NCBI GenBank assembly: GCA_963976395.1 | Contig: CAXBLG010000005.1 | Location: 1 to 64,000, forward strand | Direction: 5' to 3' | DNA: 64,000 nt | From: UBA11612 sp963976395 | GTDB taxonomy: Bacteria; Pseudomonadota; Alphaproteobacteria; Rhodospirillales; Rhodospirillaceae | Part shown: piece by piece, positions 29,267 to 38,400 of the stretch | Layout of the letters: every line of letters starts with the position of its first letter | Position numbering within the stretch: the stretch's first letter is position 1 | Translations under genes and position numbers: made by a program | Notes under the pieces: generated by a model | Seen by the model: the letters and a program-made list of their open reading frames with translations, nothing else | What the model was told of the DNA's origin: nothing | Databases searched by the model: none

Positions 29267-30505
29267 CTAAATGGAGCCTTTTAGGGTCCAAAGAGCTGCG
29301 ATCTTCGCTTGCGGCGAACCTGCTGTAATCTTCTTAAACGCCGCCGCGGCACCCGCTTTATCGCCTGTGCCAAGAAGCGCCATACCTAACCGCAGCTGAG
29401 CGTCATCTTCATTTTCAACGCCCTTACCAAGGCCACGCTGAATTGCTTCAACGGCCGAGGCGTAGTCGCCGTAAGTCCAATATGCTTCACCAAAAAGCAC
29501 ATCCGCATCGCCGGTCGGCATCGCCGCCGCTTCGCTTTCACCAGCCGCCAAATTCGCCTTATCCGGCGCTGCTTGTTCAGTCGCCATAGTCATCAAACGT
29601 TCATGACGGCCTGCTTGCGGACCTTCTCCGATCACGCCTGCGACCTTACCTTTTTCCAGTGCACGCTGGGCATCACCCGGCAGACCTTCCTGGAGTGCCA
29701 ATTCAGCCATATCCGTGTAGTCTTTGGCGTTTTGCATAGCGCCGCTCGATAACCTGAACCGGAGCAAATCCAGAGCCGTTTTAGTTGGTGCGCCGCGCAG
29801 ATCTTTTTCAACCAAGGCCAGATAGTCGCGCCAATAGCGGTCTTTCGGATAATAGCGGATCAAATCTTCGAGGGAGTCGCGAACACCAGCTTCATTATTT
29901 TGCTCATACTCGATGCTCATCAGCAACTGAAGCCAAGTTTCATTAGGCCTACCTTTTACGGACCTAATCACCTTCCTCATCATGTCGCCGGCGGGCTTAT
30001 ACTGCTTTTGCAGATAGTAGCTTTGACCGACGATCACCATCGTGTCGGTGTCATTGGGCGCACTCTTTAGGTACTGCTGACCGTATTCAACAGTCTTACC
30101 GTAGTTTTTTACTTGGTAGTAAATCTGACCCAGCAGTTTCACGCGCGCGGTAGAGTCTGCAGCGGCAAGTTGCCCGGTACCTAGCGATTTCTCTAAAGCA
30201 CCAGCTGCGTTCGCATATTGCTTGGTCTGAAGATAAAGAGATCCGAGAATCTCATTGATCATATAAGTCTCGTAGTCCGACTTCTTGCCAATCGCATCGG
30301 CTTCTTTCGCCTTGGCGATCGCTTCATTAAACTTCTTTTCTTCAGCCAGCTTCTGCGCTTCCTGAAGAGGCCGGCCAACTTCCGGTGACACACTCTGCGC
30401 TGCCTCAACGGGGCTGGAGCCAATAAGAACCGTCCCGGTTCCAATAGCGCCCACCGCCAGCGCCAACGACAAGGCGATCACGGAACAAACATTTTTCTTC
30501 TTCAT
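29267..30505 (-). CDS. Secreted TPR protein of the TonB/ExbB cluster
   Basis: 412 residues. A signal peptide (MKKKNVCSVIALSLALAVGA) and Ala-rich cleavage region precede several tetratricopeptide repeats from about residue 45 to the end. GAGGG precedes the chosen ATG at 30505; a longer frame to 30571 lacks such a site. It is the last gene of the tonB-exbB-exbD-exbD unit. In the TonB2-like systems of gammaproteobacteria a periplasmic TPR protein often ends the cluster, so a role in energised outer-membrane transport is likely (inference). A 7-bp stem lies in the 118-base gap before it. Confidence 0.85.
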   Translation of the reverse strand: MKKKNVCSVIALSLALAVGAIGTGTVLIGSSPVEAAQSVSPEVGRPLQEAQKLAEEKKFNEAIAKAKEADAIGKKSDYETYMINEILGSLYLQTKQYANAAGALEKSLGTGQLAAADSTARVKLLGQIYYQVKNYGKTVEYGQQYLKSAPNDTDTMVIVGQSYYLQKQYKPAGDMMRKVIRSVKGRPNETWLQLLMSIEYEQNNEAGVRDSLEDLIRYYPKDRYWRDYLALVEKDLRGAPTKTALDLLRFRLSSGAMQNAKDYTDMAELALQEGLPGDAQRALEKGKVAGVIGEGPQAGRHERLMTMATEQAAPDKANLAAGESEAAAMPTGDADVLFGEAYWTYGDYASAVEAIQRGLGKGVENEDDAQLRLGMALLGTGDKAGAAAAFKKITAGSPQAKIAALWTLKGSI

Positions 30506-30623
30506 AGCTACCCTCTCAGACGAATGAGGAACGCCAGCAATAATTCTACTGGCGTCCCCCAAATTCAACACGAATCAAGCGTCGTCGGTTACCCTGGCAA
30601 TAATGTGGCAATAACCAAACTTA

Positions 30624-31046
30624 TTAGAGGTATTGCTCGTTACCAACGAACCCGATTTTCCGCACCCCAAGTCGTTGGGCAAACGCCAAGACCTTCGCTA
30701 CAACCTCATATTTAGCCAGCCGGTTAGGCCTTAAGTGGATTTCCGGCTGCGGCTCTTGCAATGAGATAGACTGGAGATACGCCTGCAGCTGTGCATTTGA
30801 AGCTACCACAGAACCGTTCCACAGAACCGTTCCATCGAAGTCCACGTCAAGCTGAATCACAACTGGCGGCGCAGACTCCTCCGCATCGTTCGGTCGCGGC
30901 ATATCCAGCTTCACCGCATGGGTTTGAACCGGAAGGCTGATAATGAACATGATCAACAAGACCAACATAATGTCGATCAGCGGAATCACATTCATTTCCA
31001 CCATTGTTTCCGCTTCACCCGAAGCTGGTCCGACACTTGCACCCAT
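30624..31046 (-). CDS. exbD: ExbD/TolR family biopolymer transport protein (second copy)
   Basis: 140 residues. A short cytoplasmic tail, one transmembrane helix with the proton-path aspartate (MNVIPLIDIMLVLLIMFI), and a periplasmic domain. It works with the ExbB homologue to couple proton motive force to TonB. GAGGAAC stands before the ATG. It lies 19 bases after the other exbD; the two share only family-level similarity in the periplasmic part, so they may form a heteromeric complex. Confidence 0.92.
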   Translation of the reverse strand: MGASVGPASGEAETMVEMNVIPLIDIMLVLLIMFIISLPVQTHAVKLDMPRPNDAEESAPPVVIQLDVDFDGTVLWNGSVVASNAQLQAYLQSISLQEPQPEIHLRPNRLAKYEVVAKVLAFAQRLGVRKIGFVGNEQYL

Positions 31047-31065
31047 TTTATAAGTTCCTCATTAC

Positions 31066-31509
31066 TTAGTATGTGAAGCGTTGGACGGCGACACCCTGCT
31101 CAGGATCGGTAATAAAACCAACCTTGAGAATGCCGCCACGCTGGCTAATCGCAAGAACTCTACCAACGTGTTCGAAACGAGCCTCAATGTCACCGCGAAT
31201 ATGCACTTCAGGCTGCGGCACAATCACGGCCGCGTCTGAAATCCGTGCATATAGTTCTTCGTAGTTAACCTGAGTGTCGTTCCAGAAAATCCGCCCATCT
31301 GGATCCACAGCAATGACAACGTTTTCGGGTCGGGTTTCGGTGACTTGATTAGAGACCTCCGGCAATTCCACCTCAATCGTCGTAATCGCCGCAGGTATCG
31401 TAATCAGAAAGATGATGAGCAACACCAACATGACATCCACCAAGGGAATCACGTTCATTGTTGGGTTGACTTCGTCTTCCCCGCTTTCGGCCATAACTGC
31501 ACCGGCCAT
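31066..31509 (-). CDS. exbD: ExbD/TolR family biopolymer transport protein (first copy)
   Basis: 147 residues with the same layout: cytoplasmic tail, transmembrane helix with aspartate (MNVIPLVDVMLVLLIIFL) and periplasmic domain. GGAGG precedes the ATG. It lies 31 bases after exbB. Confidence 0.92.
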   Translation of the reverse strand: MAGAVMAESGEDEVNPTMNVIPLVDVMLVLLIIFLITIPAAITTIEVELPEVSNQVTETRPENVVIAVDPDGRIFWNDTQVNYEELYARISDAAVIVPQPEVHIRGDIEARFEHVGRVLAISQRGGILKVGFITDPEQGVAVQRFTY

Positions 31510-31540
31510 AGCATAACCTCCTTAAATCGATACTGCTCGA

Positions 31541-32494
31541 TTACTCGGCTGCTTGACGCCCTTGGCCACCACTCAGCAATACTGCGTGGATGTCAGCAGC
31601 AAAGTTACGTACACGCTCCATCAGAACTTTGTTACGGCGCACGTAGAAGTTATAGCCCAAGACGGCTGGAACGGCGACGAACAGACCAATCGCGGTCATG
31701 ATCAAAGCTTCACCCAGGGGACCAGCAACCTTATCGATGGACACTTGGCCGGATACGCCGATCGCGATCAGAGCGTTCAAGATACCCCAAACCGTACCGA
31801 ACAGACCCACGAACGGTGCTGTCGATCCGACGCTGGCCAAAAATGCCAAGCCGCTTTGCAGTCTGTAGTTCACCACATCGGAAGAACGCTGAAGTGACAT
31901 CGTGACCCACTCATTAAGGTCAATGGAGTCCGTGATCTTGCCTTCGTGGTGTTCGGCGGCTTTCAAGCCGTCATCCACAATGGCGCGAAATGCACTTTTG
32001 GAGTCAAGCTTGGCCATACCTTCTTTCAGGCTACCAGCGCTCCAAAATGATTTCTGCATCGCATTGGCCTGCCGGAAAAGAACCGAAGTATCAATGAGAC
32101 GCAAAATCATAATGTACCAAGAGCCAATGGACATAATGGCCAAAATAGCAAACGTGCCACGGGCAACGAAGTCACCCTCTTCAAGCATGGACGTAATGCC
32201 GTAAGGACTTTCAGACATGACAGCTTCTGATTCCTCGAGCACATCCATAGGATCTGCCGCACCCTCGTCTCCGGTCATCATGCCACTATCTTCACCGGTC
32301 ATCATGCCGCTGTCTTCACCGGTCATCATGCCGCTGTCTGCTGGCGCCATGCTATCCATCGAAGGCATCTCGTCTCCAGCCGGAGCCGCCTCTTCTTGTG
32401 CATAGGTAGCCGACGCAAAACCGAACGCTGCAACTAAGGCAACGGCTGGTATTAGTGCCGACAGTTTAGAATAAAAATTCAATCGGGTGCTCAT
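31541..32494 (-). CDS. exbB: ExbB/TolQ/MotA-family proton channel protein with Met-rich periplasmic N-terminus
   Basis: 317 residues. The N-terminus is a cleavable signal or membrane anchor (ALVAAFGFASATYA), followed by an acidic, Met-rich segment that includes three copies of an eight-residue unit DSGMMTGE (about residues 53-76). The ExbB/TolQ domain follows, with three transmembrane helices, including the conserved GTAPFVGLFGTVWG-type region (here STAPFVGLFGTVWGI). An N-terminal extension is seen in TonB2-type ExbB proteins. GAGG lies eight bases before the ATG at 32494. A longer frame to 32518 is less likely. Confidence 0.9.
   Translation of the reverse strand: MSTRLNFYSKLSALIPAVALVAAFGFASATYAQEEAAPAGDEMPSMDSMAPADSGMMTGEDSGMMTGEDSGMMTGDEGAADPMDVLEESEAVMSESPYGITSMLEEGDFVARGTFAILAIMSIGSWYIMILRLIDTSVLFRQANAMQKSFWSAGSLKEGMAKLDSKSAFRAIVDDGLKAAEHHEGKITDSIDLNEWVTMSLQRSSDVVNYRLQSGLAFLASVGSTAPFVGLFGTVWGILNALIAIGVSGQVSIDKVAGPLGEALIMTAIGLFVAVPAVLGYNFYVRRNKVLMERVRNFAADIHAVLLSGGQGRQAAE
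32271..32342. repeat. 24-bp tandem repeat, three copies, inside exbB
   Basis: Units at 32271-32294, 32295-32318 and 32319-32342; the last two are nearly identical and the first differs by two bases. In-frame change in copy number would lengthen or shorten the Met-rich linker by eight residues without frameshift. Confidence 0.9.
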
Positions 32495-32598
32495 ATTGTG
32501 ATCCTCACTACCACTCATGTATCGTTGATAACTTACTTACGATTCTTCAATGCCACGGTCGCAAACCTACATAGTCCGTCTGCGGATCGCGCACACTT

Positions 32599-32642
32599 TA
32601 GTTATGTGCCGGCTAGTTATGTGCCGGCTAGTTATGTGCCGG
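32599..32642. repeat. 15-bp tandem repeat, three copies, directly after tonB
   Basis: Three copies of TAGTTATGTGCCGGC (the last lacks one base) abut the tonB stop codon (32645-32647). They occupy the tonB-exbB gap of about 150 bases and contain the in-gap sequence only. Copy number is likely unstable. Confidence 0.9.
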
Positions 32643-32644
32643 TC

Positions 32645-33268
32645 TTATTCGATCTTAAAGGTTACGGCAAACTTGTACTGCATTTTCGAAGCCTTGCCGT
32701 TGATTGTGCCCGGGATCAGGCGCCATCTACGCATCGCTTCTTGAAGTGCAGCCGCATCAAGACGCTCAAAGCCGCTGCTCTTGTCAACCTTAGCCTCAGT
32801 AACGGAACCGTTCTCGTCTACTGTCAGCAGCAGAATGACCTGACCTTCCTCACCCAACCGGCGTGACATAGTCGGATAATCAGGCTGTGTGATCGGGCGG
32901 CGGGGGTTGGAGCGCGGCGGCACCACCTGAGGCGGCGGCGGCGGCGGCGGCGGCTTTTTGACCGCGGTAACATTAGAAATCGTTTTTGTCGGTGTCGGCG
33001 CATTTACGGTAACGGCCGGCATCGGAATAAATGCGGGCGGCGGCGCTTCGAATTCTGGCGGAGGCGGCGGCGGCGCCGCATCTTCAACCGAGAGTTCCTC
33101 GATCAAACTCGCCTCAAGCGGACCGTTCACTGCATTCATCAAGGTCTTAGCTAGTCCCGACTGCAATGCATAAAAAGCGCCCGCGTGCAAAAGCACGACA
33201 ACGACAAAACCGGCCGTACGGCTTGAGCTTTTTTGAACGGGTTGAGACGGAGTAAAAGAATTTTGCAT
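32645..33268 (-). CDS. tonB: TonB-family energy transducer
   Basis: 207 residues. One N-terminal transmembrane helix (FVVVVLLHAGAFYALQ) is followed by proline-rich spacers (PPPPPPEF, KKPPPPPPPP) spanning the periplasm and a C-terminal TonB domain (about 125-207; GEEGQVILLLTVDENGSV, RRWRLIPGTING). It transmits proton motive force from ExbB/ExbD to TonB-dependent outer-membrane receptors, none of which is encoded in this window. It is first in the cluster. Confidence 0.92.
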   Translation of the reverse strand: MQNSFTPSQPVQKSSSRTAGFVVVVLLHAGAFYALQSGLAKTLMNAVNGPLEASLIEELSVEDAAPPPPPPEFEAPPPAFIPMPAVTVNAPTPTKTISNVTAVKKPPPPPPPPQVVPPRSNPRRPITQPDYPTMSRRLGEEGQVILLLTVDENGSVTEAKVDKSSGFERLDAAALQEAMRRWRLIPGTINGKASKMQYKFAVTFKIE

Positions 33269-34036
33269 GTGCTCACTCGAAAATGGGCTGGCGTTGCGGT
33301 CGACCCCGTTAATGGGAAAGGCGACGAGGGTCTAACAGGACAGATGATCGATAGCAACATCTGCCCAAAAAGGTCCAGCACACTCCCTGCTGCACCCAAT
33401 ACACCCCCGAAACATCCCCCCAAGAATCAGACCCACTGGATGGCGCTTAAAGAAATGCATGAGCATCGCAGTGTCAAGCCAGGAATGTACCTTAGATAAA
33501 ATTATCACACGAATAAGGGTGCGATGCCATCATGCAGTGCGAATTGAAATGAGCGCAGCGCACATTAAAAACTTCGCAATGTGAATTGTTTTCTCTTAAG
33601 AATCCAATGCTCATTGGACAGGTGTCGGCGAAAGGTGGCCCTGTACACAATGCGAACGCCGCAAAAAATTATCTAAATTTTAGATGATTCAGAAATTTCC
33701 GCGCGATGCATGAATTATCCAAACCCCCCGCACAAATTGCTCCGCCGAGACTGAATTTATTCAATCAGAAAACATGACCCTGTGGACAGTTCCAAAACCA
33801 TGTCGAATCATGTTGCGAATCCAATTAAGTGAAGAATCGCCGGAGGTTAGCCGATGTCGCCTCAACTCATAGGACTGAATCTACAACTCATAGGACTGAA
33901 TCTACAAAGTGAGTGCGCCCTCACCGCCCGCCAGAGCGCCCAATCCCCCGTGATTACAGATTCATGTTCTATCAACACCCTCCGCGTAAACTTAGATTTA
34001 TTGAGTATGGGCCGGCTTAAGACCGGCGGAGAACTG
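33269..34036. other. Long intergenic region upstream of tonB and the REC-GGDEF gene
   Basis: 768 bases with no convincing gene. A perfect TTGACA on the minus strand (33472-33477) is a -35 candidate for tonB, though the -10 is poor. A 7-bp AT-rich inverted repeat lies at 33671-33685 and a 21-bp direct repeat at 33864-33905. The sequence is less GC-rich than the genes. A plus-strand frame from 33854 merely extends the GGDEF gene. Confidence 0.55.
33864..33905. repeat. 21-bp direct repeat, two copies
   Basis: The two units 33864-33884 and 33885-33905 are identical. They lie in the leader of the REC-GGDEF gene, about 130 bases before its ATG. Confidence 0.9.
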
Positions 34037-34990
34037 ATGACCGACCTTTCCCAAATTGAAGCTAACGCCTTGCGCATTCTTGTCTTTGAGGACAGCGCCA
34101 TGGACGCCGCTCTGATCAAAAAGTTTCTGCGAACAGCCGGCGTTCGCGGGGCCCACATTTATCACGCCGACACGATCCCCTCCGCTCTGCAGGTAATGAC
34201 CCGCACGCCGATTGATCTGTGTCTGGCCGACTATCATCTCCATCCGTACACTGGCGTGGATTTGATGGAAGAAGCCCGGCGAAGCAACTTGGATATTCCG
34301 TTTATTGTTGTCACCGCCATCGATGACCGTTGCGTCGATGAGGAAGTGCTCGCACACGGCGCCTACGACTTTCTTGTGAAAGGCGACCTCACTGTTGAAG
34401 GGCTTGACCGTTCAATTCGATACGCCATCGCAAGTCACCGCCGCGAACGAGTACTCACCCGCGCAGCGTATTTTGATCCACTCACAGGCTTGCCGAATCG
34501 GCTTTCATTTCTGGAACGGCTGACACAAGCGGTTTCTGACAATCGCGCATCAGGAGGATTGGTCGGCGTTGCGCTTCTCAATCTCGACGGAACAAAGCTT
34601 ATCAACACCCGTCTTGGCCACGATGTAGGCGATGAAGTTCTCAAAACGGCGGCTGCGCGGCTGACGCCAATAAAAAAAGAGACCGACTTTCTAGCACGAA
34701 TTGGCGGAGATGAATTCGCCCTACTGATGAACGGCGTTTTGCTCGCAGGCCACGCGCTCACAGCGACCCGCGCTTTTGCCGACGCCGTGACCGGCGCCAT
34801 AGATACAGACCAGGGCAAGCACATCATCACCGCCACATGCGGTGTCGCGGTGCGAGAAATAAAGAAGCGTGACAACGCCATTAACATCGCGCAGAAGCTT
34901 TTGCTGAATGCAACACATGCGATGTTTGATGCAAAAGTTTCAGGCCGCCGTCGCAACACTTCCAACGTGGCCCTTGCCCGTATTCATTAA
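34037..34990 (+). CDS. Response regulator with REC and GGDEF domains (diguanylate cyclase)
   Basis: 317 residues. REC domain with Glu18/Asp19, phosphoacceptor Asp65 and Lys115, then GGDEF with intact GGDEF at 223-227. The RxxD inhibitory site is replaced by KETD, so product inhibition may be weak. GGAG precedes the ATG at 34037; the longer frame to 33854 runs through the 21-bp repeat and is rejected. No histidine kinase gene is adjacent. Probably a phosphorylation-controlled c-di-GMP synthase. Confidence 0.92.
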   Translation: MTDLSQIEANALRILVFEDSAMDAALIKKFLRTAGVRGAHIYHADTIPSALQVMTRTPIDLCLADYHLHPYTGVDLMEEARRSNLDIPFIVVTAIDDRCVDEEVLAHGAYDFLVKGDLTVEGLDRSIRYAIASHRRERVLTRAAYFDPLTGLPNRLSFLERLTQAVSDNRASGGLVGVALLNLDGTKLINTRLGHDVGDEVLKTAAARLTPIKKETDFLARIGGDEFALLMNGVLLAGHALTATRAFADAVTGAIDTDQGKHIITATCGVAVREIKKRDNAINIAQKLLLNATHAMFDAKVSGRRRNTSNVALARIH

Positions 34991-35117
34991 GATCGTCGCT
35001 CTGGTTGTATATTTACACTCCTATTAAACCACCAGGCTCGCTGTTTTTGTCTCGGTGAACTCGTCGGTCGTGCTAGTGTTTTCTCGCTTACCAAACCCGC
35101 GAGGCCTTGGACACGGC

Positions 35118-36242
35118 ATGAAAACTGACGCCGGCATTGCTTGTAAAAACGAAAGCATAAAAAGCGCAGCTTTACCGCAGCGCACCTTATTGATTTCAGC
35201 GGCCGTGCTTACGGCTGTCGGCAGCGGTTGGGCAGTAAGCGAGACCGATGCCTCCTCCGGATTTTTTGCGGCGTCTTTGACGCTCAGTATTTTGACCTTG
35301 GCCATAGCGGCCCTGACCTTCTCCCACAACATGACGGTGCGATTGAATATAATCCCGTGCGCGACGGCTCTCGTTTACGGCATTTACATCAATGCTACTT
35401 CTCTCGATCAAGCCGCGATGTATTCTCTCTCTTTTACTTTGTTGGGATTCTTTGTCGTCGGCCTAGCACCGCGCCTCCCTGGTGCAGCAGGAGCTCTCTT
35501 CATAACGACAATACTTGGCGCAACGGGGGTGGTGTCGGCCCTAATGACACCGGACGCAACCTTATCCGTCACAACCCTTTTATTGTGGCTCCCCGGCATA
35601 GCCCTCGCCGGGGTTCTTGCGGGGATACTGGAGCAAGCCCGGCGCAGGACATTCGCATTGACGTCCGAGTTAGAGCGTCGAGCGACCTCGGATGATCTGA
35701 GCGGTGTTTCTAATCGCGCCCATATTAATCTTCTGGCGCAAAACGAATTCGCACGAGCGAGGCGATATCGCGAGCCCTACGCCTGTCTCATGCTCGAAAT
35801 CGACGACTTCGAGACATTGAGTTCGACTTACGGTCTCCATACAGCCGATATCGTTGTGCAAGTTCTAAGCGGATATTGCGTCGTCGTTATGCGCCACTGC
35901 GATAGTTTCGGCCGTCTTTCCCCGCACCGATTTTTAGCATTGCTGCCGGAGACAGAGGGACACGGCGCCCTCACGCTGGCCAGCCGCATGTGCCGGGACA
36001 TTGCCGCCCTTTCTGTAAAAGCCAATGGACAATCCGTTGGCTTCACAATCAGCATCGGCGGCGCAGAGCTGCATCAATCCGACCGGTGGGTTGGCGACAT
36101 GCTTCGCCGCACTGAACAAGCTCTCGACGATGCAATCGAAGGCGGCCGCAACAGCGCTGTTCTTGCAACAACGCCGCCGGACATCACCGACGACAGCACA
36201 TTTCCTAATCCACACGAAACACCGATCAGCACAGCGCCTTAA
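35118..36242 (+). CDS. Membrane protein with degenerate GGDEF domain
   Basis: 374 residues from ATG 35118 (a GTG at 35055 is an alternative). Five or six transmembrane helices (about 21-170) precede a coiled linker and a GGDEF-fold domain (about 185-345). The active-site loop reads SPHRF (268-272) in place of GGDEF, and the preceding LEIDDF matches the metal motif less well. Diguanylate cyclase activity is unlikely; it could be a c-di-GMP or GTP sensor or a partner of other cyclases (inference). It lies 127 bases after the REC-GGDEF gene on the same strand. Confidence 0.85.
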   Translation: MKTDAGIACKNESIKSAALPQRTLLISAAVLTAVGSGWAVSETDASSGFFAASLTLSILTLAIAALTFSHNMTVRLNIIPCATALVYGIYINATSLDQAAMYSLSFTLLGFFVVGLAPRLPGAAGALFITTILGATGVVSALMTPDATLSVTTLLLWLPGIALAGVLAGILEQARRRTFALTSELERRATSDDLSGVSNRAHINLLAQNEFARARRYREPYACLMLEIDDFETLSSTYGLHTADIVVQVLSGYCVVVMRHCDSFGRLSPHRFLALLPETEGHGALTLASRMCRDIAALSVKANGQSVGFTISIGGAELHQSDRWVGDMLRRTEQALDDAIEGGRNSAVLATTPPDITDDSTFPNPHETPISTAP

Positions 36243-36316
36243 TTTTTTTCTCGCGGCGCGCGCTTGTAGCTCAACGTTCGACGCGCACATAGTGTCTAGC
36301 TTTTGCTGGAGGTGAA

Positions 36317-37111
36317 ATGAGCCGCAGTCCAAAATCCAATACGTGGAATCCAAAAACATACCTAGAGTTTGCAACGCACCGTGAGCGCCCTGTGAATGAC
36401 CTTATCCCCCGGCTAGAGGTGGAGGCCCCGGGGGCCATATATGATTTGGGATGCGGACCTGGCAATGTGACGATGAAGTTACAGGCCCATTGGCCGGATC
36501 GGGCGGTGTTCGGCATAGACTCTTCGACTGAAATGCTAAACAGCGCACAAGCCGCATACGGGACCGATACCGTCACTTGGATACATGAAGACATCGCGAA
36601 ATGGTCTGCGGATCAACCGGCGGCGATCGTGTTCGCGAATGCGTCATTACAATGGGTCGGCGAACACGACAGCCTTTTCCCCCGCCTCCTAAGCAACGTC
36701 ACACCGGGCGGACTCTTAGCCATTCAAGTCCCCGTCACTGCACAGGCACCGTATCAAGACTGTATTCGGCAAGTGGTCGCGGCTCCCGAATGGCGTGAGC
36801 GGTTAGCAGGCATACATCCGCACGACGATGTGTATGACAGCGATAGGTACTACGAACTCTTAAGTCCGCAGGCGGCAAACATCGATATGTGGGAAACCCA
36901 CTATCACCATATTCTAGATGGTGAAGAGCCGGCCATAGCCTGGATGTCGGGGGCCGGTCTTGTGCCCATTCTGACCCACCTGAACGATGCCGACCGGCAG
37001 GCATTCTTGGCTGATTATGCCGAGGCCATGAAACAGCCCTACACCCCGCAAAGCGACGGCAAAACGATATTCACGATGAGGCGACTTTTTATAGTTGCGA
37101 AACGAGCCTAG
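36317..37111 (+). CDS. tam: Trans-aconitate 2-methyltransferase
   Basis: 264-residue class I SAM-dependent methyltransferase. It has the SAM motif YDLGCGPGNVT (42-52), FGIDSSTEML, and the Tam hallmark FANASLQWVGEHDSLF. It methylates trans-aconitate, a spontaneous inhibitor formed from the citrate-cycle intermediate cis-aconitate. GGAGGTGAA precedes the ATG. Length is normal. Confidence 0.93.
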   Translation: MSRSPKSNTWNPKTYLEFATHRERPVNDLIPRLEVEAPGAIYDLGCGPGNVTMKLQAHWPDRAVFGIDSSTEMLNSAQAAYGTDTVTWIHEDIAKWSADQPAAIVFANASLQWVGEHDSLFPRLLSNVTPGGLLAIQVPVTAQAPYQDCIRQVVAAPEWRERLAGIHPHDDVYDSDRYYELLSPQAANIDMWETHYHHILDGEEPAIAWMSGAGLVPILTHLNDADRQAFLADYAEAMKQPYTPQSDGKTIFTMRRLFIVAKRA

Positions 37112-37120
37112 GCGATTGCC

Positions 37121-37140
37121 CGCTATGTCACGCTATGTCA
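37121..37140. repeat. 10-bp direct repeat after tam
   Basis: CGCTATGTCA is present twice in tandem (37121-37130, 37131-37140). A short CACGCT/AGCGTG stem follows at the convergent gene end. Confidence 0.85.
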
Positions 37141-37144
37141 CGCT

Positions 37145-37402
37145 TCAAACAGCGTGGAGATCACGCACGCGGCGAACAGCATCGAACACTTCAATCGGCG
37201 ACAAGTCTGGACGCACGGCTGCTACGGCCGCCGCGGCTACCCTGCTCTGCGCCATATAGTCGCGGCCCGATGCACGGGCGGTAGAGACCGCGCGAACCAC
37301 AATGCCCCGAACATCGTCAACGGCTGATGGAATGACCACAGCAGCCGTGCGCACTTTCCGCGCGGCGGCACCTGCTTGCGAGGCTGCGAATGTTTTTTCC
37401 AT
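37145..37402 (-). CDS. Small Ala/Val-rich protein, unrecognised
   Basis: 85 residues from ATG 37402 (GGAG about ten bases upstream), rich in Ala, Val and Arg, with helical content and no signal peptide or membrane helix. The C-terminal half (LSPIEVFDAVRRVRDL) looks like a helical bundle. No family recognised. It converges with tam. Function unknown. Confidence 0.5.
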   Translation of the reverse strand: MEKTFAASQAGAAARKVRTAAVVIPSAVDDVRGIVVRAVSTARASGRDYMAQSRVAAAAVAAVRPDLSPIEVFDAVRRVRDLHAV

Positions 37403-37540
37403 GGCTTCGTATCTCCATAAACCGAGCACGGATTGTAGCCATTATCCTATAGAGCACCAGATATAGTATTAAAACGGCGGAAAGCCTGACATCCCGGCAC
37501 CCCATGTACGACGATTAGGCAGCACTGTGAGGGAATCGCT

Positions 37541-37780
37541 CTAGGTAGGAACTTCGTCAGCCAGAGGCTTCCAATCCTTGCCGCGCGGCGGGATCGCCTT
37601 TGCGCGGTCAGCGCACGCGTCCACGACGGCCCTTTTCTCATCAAGCGTCATAGTGCGCCACGCGCCAATCTCTTTGAGCGTGCGCAAACACCCGATACAC
37701 ATGCCGCTGTCTTTATCGACCGTACACACGCTGATGCACGGTGAGGCAATGAGGTCGGTCGGTATTGGTGCCTGAGACAT
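37541..37780 (-). CDS. DUF1289-domain protein
   Basis: 79 residues from ATG 37780. Its four cysteines in the pattern SPCISVCTVDKDSGMCIGC match DUF1289, a small proteobacterial family that probably binds a metal or iron-sulfur cluster; function unknown. The frame extends upstream to 37861 without a good ribosome binding site. It is divergent from queF. Confidence 0.82.
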   Translation of the reverse strand: MSQAPIPTDLIASPCISVCTVDKDSGMCIGCLRTLKEIGAWRTMTLDEKRAVVDACADRAKAIPPRGKDWKPLADEVPT

Positions 37781-37914
37781 ATCTTTGACGTAAGGGTATG
37801 CTGGCATTCGAGCAAGACGAATTCGACGTCCGTTGATTTTGGCATTGTTTTGGCTGGGCATTTCAGCGCTTTTATCGGCATACTTTTAAATAATTCGGCA
37901 ATGGATATCTTCTT

Positions 37915-38376
37915 ATGACAGACCGTTTCGAGCATCTGACACGTCTAGGCACTGAATCCGCTATTCCGTCCTCACCGGACGTCGCCCAGCTGGAAACCGT
38001 GCCCAATCCTCACCAGGAAACAGACTATCTTATCCGCTTCACCTGTCCGGAATTCACCGCGCTGTGCCCGGTTACGGGTCAACCTGACTTCGCCCATATC
38101 GTTATCGACTATGTCCCCGACGAGGCCATCGTCGAATCTAAGTCTCTAAAGCTTTATATGGCATCGTTCCGCAACCACGGCGCGTTCCACGAGGACTGCA
38201 CGATCTCGATCGGAAAGCGCATTGTCGAAAGCGCCGAACCTAAATGGCTGCGCATTGGTGGATATTGGTATCCCAGGGGCGGCATACCCATTGATATCTT
38301 TTGGCAAACGGGCGTTACCCCGGACGGCCTATGGACCCCGGATCAAGGCGTCGCCCCGTATCGCGGCCGAGGCTAA
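37915..38376 (+). CDS. queF: NADPH-dependent 7-cyano-7-deazaguanine reductase
   Basis: 153 residues, short-form QueF. It reduces preQ0 to preQ1 in queuosine tRNA-modification biosynthesis. The nucleophile Cys51 and Asp58 lie in [10 protein letters not shown], and [20 protein letters not shown] is the family signature. I saw no preQ1 riboswitch in the 50-base leader. Confidence 0.96.
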   Translation: MTDRFEHLTRLGTESAIPSSPDVAQLETVPNPHQETDYLIRFTCPEFTALCPVTGQPDFAHIVIDYVPDEAIVESKSLKLYMASFRNHGAFHEDCTISIGKRIVESAEPKWLRIGGYWYPRGGIPIDIFWQTGVTPDGLWTPDQGVAPYRGRG

Positions 38377-38400
38377 ATCTGTCGCATTGTCCGTTCTGCT

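Noticed and set aside
33854..34036. N-terminal extension of the REC-GGDEF gene through a 21-bp repeat
   Set aside because: No ribosome binding site, no conserved residues, and a clear GGAG lies before the ATG at 34037.
37862..37914. preQ1 riboswitch before queF
   Set aside because: The leader is too short and no loop-tail pseudoknot pattern was seen.
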